A stretch of DNA of 64,000 bases from Sphingomonadales bacterium (lineage in GTDB: Bacteria; Pseudomonadota; Alphaproteobacteria; Sphingomonadales; Sphingomonadaceae): the NCBI GenBank assembly GCA_027486415.1, contig JAIXPC010000002.1:682001-746000 (forward strand), written 5' to 3'. The position numbers were made by a program, and so were the translations under genes. The notes beneath the pieces are model-generated. The model was given only the letters and a program-made list of their open reading frames with translations. It was not told the DNA's origin and made no database searches. Positions 36,050 through 43,406 of the stretch are shown piece by piece; positions within the stretch are counted from its first letter, which is position 1, and each line of letters opens with the position of its first letter.

Positions 36050-36538
36050 ATGACGACCGTTTATGATTTCAGCGCGAAAACCATCGATGGCCGCGAGATT
36101 TCCCTGCAGGATTTCGAAGGCAAGGTGCTGCTGATCGTCAACACCGCGTCGAAATGCGGCTTCACCCCGCAATATGAGGGGCTGGAGGCGCTGCACCGCA
36201 AATATGGCCCCGATGGCTTCGCCGTGCTCGGCTTTCCCTGCAACCAGTTCGGCGCGCAGGAACCCGGCAACGCCGAGGAAATCGCCAATTTCTGCAAGCT
36301 CACCTATGACGTGGATTTCCCGCTGTTCGCCAAGGTCGATGTGAACGGCGACAAGGCCCATCCGCTGTTCCAGATGCTGAAGGCGCAGGCGCCCGGCCTG
36401 CTCGGCAGCGAGGCGATCAAGTGGAACTTCACCAAGTTCCTCGTCGACAAGCATGGCCAGGTGCAGGAACGCTTCGCACCGACTACCAAGCCCGAGGCGC
36501 TGGGCGGCCAGATCGAAAAGCTGCTGGCCCAACCCTGA
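36050..36538 (+). CDS. Glutathione peroxidase (cysteine type)
   Basis: The 162-residue thioredoxin-fold protein has the peroxidatic C36 in VNTASKCGFTPQY, the FPCNQFGAQEPG block with the conserved Gln, and KWNFTKFLVD with Trp and Asn. Such bacterial enzymes reduce hydroperoxides, usually with thioredoxin. C36 replaces selenocysteine and a resolving Cys is at the FPCNQ motif. Confidence 0.95.
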   Translation: MTTVYDFSAKTIDGREISLQDFEGKVLLIVNTASKCGFTPQYEGLEALHRKYGPDGFAVLGFPCNQFGAQEPGNAEEIANFCKLTYDVDFPLFAKVDVNGDKAHPLFQMLKAQAPGLLGSEAIKWNFTKFLVDKHGQVQERFAPTTKPEALGGQIEKLLAQP

Positions 36539-36570
36539 CGCTCAACGCCCTGAATCCGAAAGCCCCGACG

Positions 36571-37896
36571 ATGAGCAGCGCCGCCCCCAACGATCTTTCG
36601 AACTGGTGGATGCCGTTCACCGACAACCGCTATTTCAAGGCCAATCCGCGCCTGTTGGTGGCGGCGCAGGACATGCACTACACCGCCGCCGATGGCCGCC
36701 GCATCCTGGATGGCACCGCCGGCCTGTGGTGCGTCAACGCCGGTCATGGCCGGGAGCCCATCGTGCGGGCCATCCAGCAGCAGGCCGCCACGCTGGATTT
36801 CGCGCCCACCTTCCAGCTGGGTCATCCGCTCGCCTTCCAGCTGGCAGCGCGCGTGGCCGGCATCATGCCCGAAGGGCTGGACTGGGTGTTCTTCACCAAT
36901 TCCGGCTCCGAAAGTGTCGACACCGCGCTCAAGATCGCGCTGGCCTATTGGCGCGCCAGGGGCCAGGGCCAGCGCACCCGGCTGATCGGGCGCGAACGCG
37001 GCTATCACGGCGTCGGCTTTGGCGGGATTTCGGTGGGCGGCATTGTCACCAACCGCCGTGCCTATGGGCCGGGCCTGCCGGGCATCGATCACCTGCCGCA
37101 CACCCATGATCCGGCGCGCAATGCCTTTGCCAAGGGCCAGCCCGCGCACGGCGCCGATCTGGCTGACCGGCTGGAAGCGATCATCGCGCTCCACGGTGCC
37201 GATACCATCGCCGCCGTCATCGTCGAGCCGCTGGCCGGGTCAACCGGCGTGCTGGTGCCGCCCGTGGGTTACCTCGAACGGCTGCGCGCCATCACGGCAC
37301 AGCATGGCATATTGCTGATCTTCGACGAGGTGATCTCCGGCTTTGGCCGGCTCGGCGCGGCCACGGCTGCGGAGCGGTTCGGCGTCACGCCCGACCTGAT
37401 CTGCCTCGCCAAGGGGCTGACCAACGCGGCGGTGCCGATGGGTGCTGTCGCCGTCGCCCGCCATGTTCATGATGCCATCGTCGATGCCCCCGGTGATGCG
37501 CCGGGGATCGAGCTGTTCCACGGCTATACCTATTCCGCCCATGCGCTGGCCTGCGCCGCCGGCATCGCCACGCTCGATGTCTATGCCGGCGAAGGCCTGT
37601 TCGAACGCGCCCGGTCGCTGGAAGGCCATTGGGAGGCGGCGCTGCACGGCCTCGCCGGCCTGCCGCACGTCATCGATGTCCGCAATTTCGGTCTGGTCGC
37701 CGGCATCGAGCTGGCGTCCATCCCCGGCCAGCCCGGCGCGCGCGGGCAGGCGATCTTCCGCGCCATGTTCGATGCCGGCCTGCTGATCCGGGTGACCGGC
37801 GACATCATCGCCCTGTCGCCGCCGCTGATCATCTCGGCGGCCCAGATCGACGAGATTGCCAGCCGTCTGGCCGACGGACTGAGGCATTTGGCGTGA
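36571..37896 (+). CDS. Omega-amino acid:pyruvate aminotransferase (class III)
   Basis: The 441-residue PLP enzyme resembles beta-alanine:pyruvate transaminases: NWWMPFTDNRYFKANPRL, DGTAGLWCVNAGHGR, FFTNSGSESVDTALK, FDEVISGFGRLG, and Schiff-base K281 in LAKGLTNAAVPMG. It would transfer the amino group of an omega-amino acid to pyruvate. The exact substrate is not fixed by sequence. It follows the peroxidase gene by 32 nt without a clear promoter. Confidence 0.92.
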   Translation: MSSAAPNDLSNWWMPFTDNRYFKANPRLLVAAQDMHYTAADGRRILDGTAGLWCVNAGHGREPIVRAIQQQAATLDFAPTFQLGHPLAFQLAARVAGIMPEGLDWVFFTNSGSESVDTALKIALAYWRARGQGQRTRLIGRERGYHGVGFGGISVGGIVTNRRAYGPGLPGIDHLPHTHDPARNAFAKGQPAHGADLADRLEAIIALHGADTIAAVIVEPLAGSTGVLVPPVGYLERLRAITAQHGILLIFDEVISGFGRLGAATAAERFGVTPDLICLAKGLTNAAVPMGAVAVARHVHDAIVDAPGDAPGIELFHGYTYSAHALACAAGIATLDVYAGEGLFERARSLEGHWEAALHGLAGLPHVIDVRNFGLVAGIELASIPGQPGARGQAIFRAMFDAGLLIRVTGDIIALSPPLIISAAQIDEIASRLADGLRHLA

Positions 37897-37949
37897 TGCC
37901 AGGGCGGGGTGGACGATGGCATACATCGCCTGTTCACCTGCACTCCGCA

Positions 37950-37972
37950 TTACGCCGCTGTAATCTTTTTTC
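37950..37972 (+). terminator. Weak terminator after the aminotransferase gene
   Basis: ATTAC (37950-37954) and GTAAT (37961-37965) form a short stem with a 6-nt loop, followed by C and six T. The U tract is good and the stem short. Confidence 0.45.
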
Positions 37973-37982
37973 GTCGGTGGCC

Positions 37983-38012
37983 TTGGCAAACCCGGCCTGC
38001 GCCCCCTACATG
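37983..38012 (+). promoter_or_regulatory. Candidate promoter of the exporter operon
   Basis: TTGGCA (37983-37988) and TACATG (38007-38012) are 18 nt apart, 33 nt before the ABC gene start. The -35 box matches five of six consensus bases and the -10 box is weak. AGGAG at 38036-38040 gives a good ribosome site. Confidence 0.35.
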
Positions 38013-38044
38013 ACCGCGACCGAAGCGACAGTATCAGGAGACTC

Positions 38045-39763
38045 ATGGCCGCCACCGACCTGACACAGATGAACCTGAACCAGCTGGTCTACCGCTGGCT
38101 GAAGGACATCGTCTGGCCGGAAAAGAATTATTTCTGGCTGGCGGTGATCTATGGTCTGGGCATTGCGCTGCTGGGCCTGGCGACGCCGATCTCGGTGCAG
38201 CTGCTGATCAACTCCATCGCCAACACGGCGTTGCCGGTGCCGCTGTTCACCCTGTCGGCCATATTGTTCGGGCTGCTCGTGGTGTCGGGCCTGCTGTCGG
38301 TGCTGCGCATCCACCTGATGGAAATGTATCGCCGTCGTTTCATGGCGCGGCTGGTCGCCGACGTGACGGTGCGGGTGATCAACGCTGCCGATCCCTTCTT
38401 CCAGGATGATCGCCGCATCGATCTGTTCAATCGCTATTTCGAACTGGTCAACATGCAAAAGGCGGTGCCGTCGCTGCTGATCGGTGGCTTCACCATCGTG
38501 CTCGGCATGGCGGTGGGCTTTGTCGTCACCAGTTTCTACCACCCGTTCTTCCTGGCGTTCAACCTGGTGCTGATCGTGCTGCTGTGGGCGGTGTGGGCGA
38601 TCTGGGCCAAGGGCGCGATGAAGACGTCGATCAACCTGTCCCACGAAAAATACAACGCCGCCCACTTCCTCGAAACGGTGGGCGCGTCCAACGGTTTCTT
38701 CAAATCGTCACGCCACATCGAATATGCGCTGGAACGGGCCGAACAGGTGTCGGCCAACTATGTGAATGCCCACAAGGCGCATTTCCGTTTCCAGTTCCCG
38801 CAGACGATCGCGCTCTATTTCCTCTATGCCGCGGCCTCCGCCGGCCTGCTGGCACTGGGTGGCTGGCTGGTCATCCAGGAACAATTGTCGATCGGCCAGC
38901 TGGTCGCGGCCGAACTGATCCTGTCCGGCGTGTTCGCCGGCATGAACAGCCTCTATTCCTATCTCGACGACTGGTACGACCTTGTCGCATCGGTCGAGGA
39001 ATTGTCGCTGCTGTACGGGCTGAAGCAGGAACCGCCGGTGCCGGCCGGGGTGGCGCCACCGCGCAGCGGCGCACTGACGATGGGCAAGGTGCGCTTTGAC
39101 CTGCCGGTTGGTGCGGCCGAGCTGAACGTGGAGATTCCGCAGGGCAGCCGGCTGGTGGCGCAGGGCGTGCCCGGCATGGAGCGGGTGTTTGCCGATCTGC
39201 TCAAGCGGCTCGAACGACCGGAATCGGGTCTGCTCACCCTTGGCGGCGTGGATATCGCGCTGATGGATCCGCTCGCACTGCGATCCGATATCGTCGTGCT
39301 GGACCGCGCGACCATGGTGGAATCCACGATCGCCGATTATCTCAGGCTGGCCAATCCGGACAAGAATGCCGCCGACCAGATGGCGGCACTCCGCCTGGTC
39401 GGGCTCGAAGACCGGCTGGCGCTGTTGCCCGACGGCCTGCTTACCCGGTTGTCGTCGACAGGCGCACCGTTCACGGTCGCCAAGATGATGCAGCTGAAAC
39501 TGGCCGCCGCCATCCTGTCGGAACCGCGCATCCTGGTGATGTCGCCGCTCTACGATTCGGTTGCGCGCCCGCGGCTGAAGGCGGTGTTCGATCACTTCCG
39601 CAACACGTCGACAACCATCCTCTATTTCAGCAACCGCCCGGAAGATCTGGTGCTGGATGGCTATCTGTGGCTCGGGCTCGATCACCAGCTGATCACGCGC
39701 GATCGCGGCACGTTCGACAAGCTGCGTTCGGCGGCCGGACGGGAGACGATCGTTGGCGACTGA
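38045..39763 (+). CDS. ABC exporter half-transporter with degenerate ATPase domain
   Basis: The 572-residue product has an N-terminal exporter-type membrane domain (about residues 25-320, six helices) and a C-terminal nucleotide-binding-like domain in which every catalytic motif is changed. Walker A reads GVPGMERV (374-381, Lys to Arg, Ser lost). The signature reads LSSTGAPFT. Walker B reads ILVMSPLYD, with S500 and P501 where Asp and Glu should be. The switch His is Asn (YFSNRPEDL). The frame is intact and the codon use normal, so this is a conserved pseudo-ATPase and not a decayed gene. It is followed by coupled MFP and TolC genes. How transport is energised is unknown. Confidence 0.85.
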   Translation: MAATDLTQMNLNQLVYRWLKDIVWPEKNYFWLAVIYGLGIALLGLATPISVQLLINSIANTALPVPLFTLSAILFGLLVVSGLLSVLRIHLMEMYRRRFMARLVADVTVRVINAADPFFQDDRRIDLFNRYFELVNMQKAVPSLLIGGFTIVLGMAVGFVVTSFYHPFFLAFNLVLIVLLWAVWAIWAKGAMKTSINLSHEKYNAAHFLETVGASNGFFKSSRHIEYALERAEQVSANYVNAHKAHFRFQFPQTIALYFLYAAASAGLLALGGWLVIQEQLSIGQLVAAELILSGVFAGMNSLYSYLDDWYDLVASVEELSLLYGLKQEPPVPAGVAPPRSGALTMGKVRFDLPVGAAELNVEIPQGSRLVAQGVPGMERVFADLLKRLERPESGLLTLGGVDIALMDPLALRSDIVVLDRATMVESTIADYLRLANPDKNAADQMAALRLVGLEDRLALLPDGLLTRLSSTGAPFTVAKMMQLKLAAAILSEPRILVMSPLYDSVARPRLKAVFDHFRNTSTTILYFSNRPEDLVLDGYLWLGLDHQLITRDRGTFDKLRSAAGRETIVGD

Positions 39764-40835
39764 CCGTTCCCCCCTGCCGCAGGGCCATTTCGCCACGCTG
39801 CGCGGTCTGAACCCGCCGCCGGTGATGCGGATCTTTGCCTGGATCGTCGTGTCGAGCATCGTCGCCACCCTGCTGCTGATCACGCTGGTACCATGGGTGC
39901 AGACGGCACAGGGCAGCGGGCAGGTGATCGCCTTCGACCCGCGTGACCGCCAGCAGAACATCACGGCGCTGGTGCCGGGCCGGCTGGATCGCTGGTATGT
40001 GACCGATGGTGCCAACGTGAAGGCTGGTGATGCCATTGCCCGCGTCGTCGATCTCGATCCCGATTTCCTCAACCGCCTGCGCGCCGAACGCGATCAGAAG
40101 CTGGCGGAAATGGCCGCGACCGACGCCGCGATGGCCACGGCCCAGCGCGACGTGAAGCGCATGGCGACGCTGTATGGCGAAGGGCTGGCGGCGCGCCGCG
40201 ACATGGAACTGGCGCAGATCAAGGTGGCCGATTACGCCGCCAAGCTGGCCTCGCTCAGGGCGGACATCAACAAGATCGATGTCAACCTGCGCCGCCAGTC
40301 GGAACAGCTGATCCGGGCGCCGCGCGATGGCCGCATCCTGCGGGTGAGCAGCATCGACAGCGCCACCATCGTCAAGCAGGGCGACGTGCTGGCCACGTTC
40401 GTGCCCGAACATTCGCGCCGGGTGGTGGAACTCTATGTCGATGGTCGCGACATCCCGCTGATCAACCCCGGCCGCCGCGTGCGGCTGGAATTCGAAGGCT
40501 GGCCGGCTATCCAGTTCTCGGGCTGGCCGTCGGTTGCCAAGGGCTTCTTCGATGGCCAGGTGGCGGCACTGGATTTGAACGCGTCGCCCAACGGTCTGTT
40601 CCGCATCCTGGTGGTGGAATCGCCCGATCGCGATCCGTGGCCATCCGAACAATCGGTGCGGCTGGGTGCCAAGGTGCGCGGCTGGGTGCAGATGAACACC
40701 GTGCCCATCTGGTTCGAACTGTGGCGCATCCTGAACGATTTCCCATTGCAGTTCAGCCGGCCCAGCGCCGCGCCGGCGGAAGACGGCGAAATCAAGTCGG
40801 CAAAGGGCGGCGATGCCAGCAAGGCTGCCAAGTAA
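39753..40835 (+). CDS. HlyD-family periplasmic adaptor (membrane fusion protein)
   Basis: The 360-residue protein has one N-terminal membrane helix (about residues 30-50), a split biotinyl-lipoyl domain (GRLDRWYVTDGANVKAGDAIARVVDLD, then LIRAPRDGRILRVSSIDSATIVKQGD), a helical hairpin between (residues 105-190), and a beta-barrel C-terminus. Its start is the TTG at 39753, within the end of the ABC gene (11-nt overlap), with GGGAGA 6 nt upstream. It should bridge the ABC-like membrane protein and the TolC-type channel. Confidence 0.9.
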   Translation: MATDRSPLPQGHFATLRGLNPPPVMRIFAWIVVSSIVATLLLITLVPWVQTAQGSGQVIAFDPRDRQQNITALVPGRLDRWYVTDGANVKAGDAIARVVDLDPDFLNRLRAERDQKLAEMAATDAAMATAQRDVKRMATLYGEGLAARRDMELAQIKVADYAAKLASLRADINKIDVNLRRQSEQLIRAPRDGRILRVSSIDSATIVKQGDVLATFVPEHSRRVVELYVDGRDIPLINPGRRVRLEFEGWPAIQFSGWPSVAKGFFDGQVAALDLNASPNGLFRILVVESPDRDPWPSEQSVRLGAKVRGWVQMNTVPIWFELWRILNDFPLQFSRPSAAPAEDGEIKSAKGGDASKAAK

Positions 40836-42291
40836 GGCATCGGCACTGGCGCTGCTGTTGCTGTCTGCGGCGGCGCAGGCGCAGGTGGTGCCGGGGCAGA
40901 CCAGCCGCGCGCTGGAGGCCGAAGCCCGCGCCGATGCGCGCCCGGTTGCCACTGCCACCGCGCCGCTGGGGCTGGATGAGGTGCTGGCCGCCAGCCGCTT
41001 CCACGCGCCGCAGGTGCTGGAGGCGCTGGCCCGCGTGCGCGGCGCCGAAGCCCGCCTGTTGACCACCGAAGGCGCGTTCGACACGCTGTTCAACGCCAAC
41101 CTGGATACGCGGCCGACCGGTTTCTACGATGGCAGTGATGTCGGCGTGCGTCTGGCGCAGCCGCTGGCAACCAACGGCGGCAATGTCTATGCCGGATACG
41201 ACCTGTCCCGTGGCAGTTTCCCCGGCTACCAGGCCGGCAACTACACCGCGCGCTATGGCCGCTTCACCGCCGGCACATTGTTTTCGCTGCTGCGCGATCG
41301 CGACATCGACGAACGCCGTTTCAACCGCGCCATGGCCAGCGCCGATATCGTGCTGGCCGACAATGATCGCCTGATGGTGGCGATCGGCGTGCAGGCCCGC
41401 GCCATCGCGGCATGGAACAACTGGGTGATCGCCGGCCAGCGCGTCGCTGTCTACAAGGATCTGCTGCAACTGGCGCTGGATCGCCAGGCCGGCTTCAAGC
41501 GCCAGGTCGCCGAAGGGCTGCGCCCCGCCATCCTGCTCACCGAAAACGAACAGAATATCCTGCGCCGGCAAACCCTTGTCGTGCAGTCGCAGCAGGCACT
41601 GGAACAGGCCGCCGTGGCCCTGTCGCTGTTCTGGCGCGATGCCGATGGCAACCCGCAGGTGCCCGGTGCCGATCGCCTGCCACCCCGGCTGGGCGCGCCG
41701 CTGCCGCTGGCCGACGACGTGATGGCGGCGCTGGAAAATCGTCCCGATCTCAGGCTGGTGGACGTGCGGATCGCGCAGGCGCGCACCCGGTTGCAGCTCG
41801 ATCGCAACACCTTCCTGCCCCGGCTCGATCTGAAGGCCGAGGTCAATCAATATCTGGGCGACAGCGGCATTGGCGGCAGGGCCTATACCGGCACCGAAAG
41901 CAAGCTGGGCGTCACCCTGTCGGTGCCGCTGCAGCAGCGCATCGCGCGTGGCCGGCTGGGGCAGACGAACGCCGAGATCGACGGGTTCCAGCAGCGCCGC
42001 CGCCTGATCGAGGACCAGATCCGCGCCGAGATCATGGGGCTTTCCATCGCCGCGCGCCAGGCCCGCCGCCTGTTGGGCATCGCCATCGACGAACAGGAAC
42101 GCGCCGGCGCCATGGCCGGTGCCGAACGTCGCCGCTTTCAGGAAGGCGCGTCGGATTTCTTCCTTGTGAACCTGCGTGAAGAAGCCGCTGCCGACGCGCA
42201 GGTGCGCCGTCTTGATGCCGCCTTCCGCCAGATCGTCGCCCATGCCGATCTTGCCGCCGCCACGGCCGATGTGAAGGCGCTCGGCCTGTGA
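40813..42291 (+). CDS. TolC-family outer membrane channel protein
   Basis: The 492-residue product has a signal peptide (about residues 1-23) and long helical repeats with the TolC/OEP pattern (DEVLAASRFHAPQVLEALARVRGAEA; later NRPDLRLVDVRIAQARTRLQLDRNTFLPRLDLKAEV). A second helical block follows and ends near FQEGASDFFLVNLREE. It starts 23 nt inside the adaptor gene. It completes the tripartite export system. Confidence 0.9.
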   Translation: MPARLPSKASALALLLLSAAAQAQVVPGQTSRALEAEARADARPVATATAPLGLDEVLAASRFHAPQVLEALARVRGAEARLLTTEGAFDTLFNANLDTRPTGFYDGSDVGVRLAQPLATNGGNVYAGYDLSRGSFPGYQAGNYTARYGRFTAGTLFSLLRDRDIDERRFNRAMASADIVLADNDRLMVAIGVQARAIAAWNNWVIAGQRVAVYKDLLQLALDRQAGFKRQVAEGLRPAILLTENEQNILRRQTLVVQSQQALEQAAVALSLFWRDADGNPQVPGADRLPPRLGAPLPLADDVMAALENRPDLRLVDVRIAQARTRLQLDRNTFLPRLDLKAEVNQYLGDSGIGGRAYTGTESKLGVTLSVPLQQRIARGRLGQTNAEIDGFQQRRRLIEDQIRAEIMGLSIAARQARRLLGIAIDEQERAGAMAGAERRRFQEGASDFFLVNLREEAAADAQVRRLDAAFRQIVAHADLAAATADVKALGL

Positions 42292-42719
42292 TGCGTGCCT
42301 TCGTCATTGCCCTCGCCCTGGCAACGCCGGCCGCCGCGCACGATCTTCGCATCGAAAAACCGGTGCTCCGCGTCGCTTCGCCCGTGTCGAAAACCGGCGC
42401 GGGTTACATGGTGATCCGCAACACCGGTCGCACGGCAGACACGCTGCTTTCGGTCGCCACGGATGCCTCCAACCGGTCAGACCTGCACGGCACCATCCAG
42501 AGCGGTGGCGTGATGAAGATGCGCGCGCAGGCGGACGGCGTGCCGATCGCGCCGGGGGGGCGCGTCGTGTTCGCGCCAGGCGGCCTCCACATCATGTTCA
42601 TCGGCCTGAAAAAGCCGGTGCCACCGGGCACGAAGGTGCCGGCCCGGCTGACCTTTGCCCGCGCCGGCGCGATCGATGTCGTCTTTACGGCGGAAGGCTT
42701 CAGCCCAGCCGGCGGTTGA
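42291..42719 (+). CDS. PCu(A)C copper chaperone domain protein
   Basis: The 142-residue periplasmic protein has a signal peptide (MRAFVIALALATPAAA) and the copper motif with H66, M77, H100 and M102. The spacing is HX10M as usual and then 22 residues to HXM, one more than the standard 21. GGVMKMRAQ and PGGLHIMFIGLKKP are typical. Such proteins carry Cu(I) to cytochrome oxidase or other periplasmic targets. The ATG overlaps the TolC stop (TGATG), so it belongs to the export operon; a GTG 3 nt earlier is the alternative. The last 20 nt overlap the opposing DUF2490 gene. Confidence 0.88.
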   Translation: MRAFVIALALATPAAAHDLRIEKPVLRVASPVSKTGAGYMVIRNTGRTADTLLSVATDASNRSDLHGTIQSGGVMKMRAQADGVPIAPGGRVVFAPGGLHIMFIGLKKPVPPGTKVPARLTFARAGAIDVVFTAEGFSPAGG

Positions 42720-43365
42720 GTGTCAGGCTGATCACGTGGTTCCCGGCATCGCGGGTCGGCCGGTTGATATATTGATGCATATAGCCGGCCTCCAGGTTCA
42801 GCCGCTTGCCCAGCGGCTGCAGCCAGCCGACAAAGCTGCGCTGCTGGTCAAAGCCGCCGCGCGCCCCCCAATCGGTGTCGTTAAGTGCCAGAAACGTCTC
42901 GCTCCATGCCAGCGGTCCGGCGCTGCCCTTGCCATGGAGCGGCTGCTGCACCCGCCACTGGATCCGCAGCCGCCAGCCGAGATCGTTGCGGTTCTCGAAC
43001 GTCCGCTGTTCCAGCCGCCAGCGCGTGATCAGCGCAAAGCCATTGTCGCGCCGCACCACGGGCGCCATCACCTGCTGCCAGAAGCGGTGTTCATCGCTGG
43101 TGACGCCGGGCGACGGATTGTTGTGCTGGTAATGATAGCCGACGTGCAGATCGATGTCGTTCTTCAGCCGCACGCCCACGCCCGTGCGCGCGATGAACTG
43201 GCCCATGCGGTCCACGTCATTGGTGAAACGCGGCTGCAGTTCCGCCCACAGCAGCAGCTTGCCCTCCACCGGCCCCTGCAACAGCAGCGTGTTCCAGCTC
43301 TGCACGTCCTGCGCGGCGGCGGGCGTGGTCAGCAGCAGAGCTGCCAAGGTCTTGATCGCATTCAT
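42700..43365 (-). CDS. DUF2490 outer membrane protein
   Basis: The 221-residue product has a signal peptide (MNAIKTLAALLLTTPAAAQ) and a beta-rich body with QSWNTLLLQGPVEGKLLLWAELQPRF, GVGVRLKNDIDLHVGYHYQH and W-x-LR strands, fitting DUF2490. It ends in strand-like NHVISLTLNRRLG. It is probably a small outer membrane barrel of unknown role. Start ATG at 43365. Confidence 0.85.
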   Translation of the reverse strand: MNAIKTLAALLLTTPAAAQDVQSWNTLLLQGPVEGKLLLWAELQPRFTNDVDRMGQFIARTGVGVRLKNDIDLHVGYHYQHNNPSPGVTSDEHRFWQQVMAPVVRRDNGFALITRWRLEQRTFENRNDLGWRLRIQWRVQQPLHGKGSAGPLAWSETFLALNDTDWGARGGFDQQRSFVGWLQPLGKRLNLEAGYMHQYINRPTRDAGNHVISLTLNRRLG

Positions 43366-43406
43366 CGCTTCGCCCTGCCGCGCCATTGTGGCAGGCGTGT
43401 GACAGG

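Noticed and set aside
38045-39763. Calling the ABC gene a pseudogene
   Set aside because: The frame is full length, without frameshift or stop, and is coupled to two intact partner genes; the loss is confined to catalytic residues.
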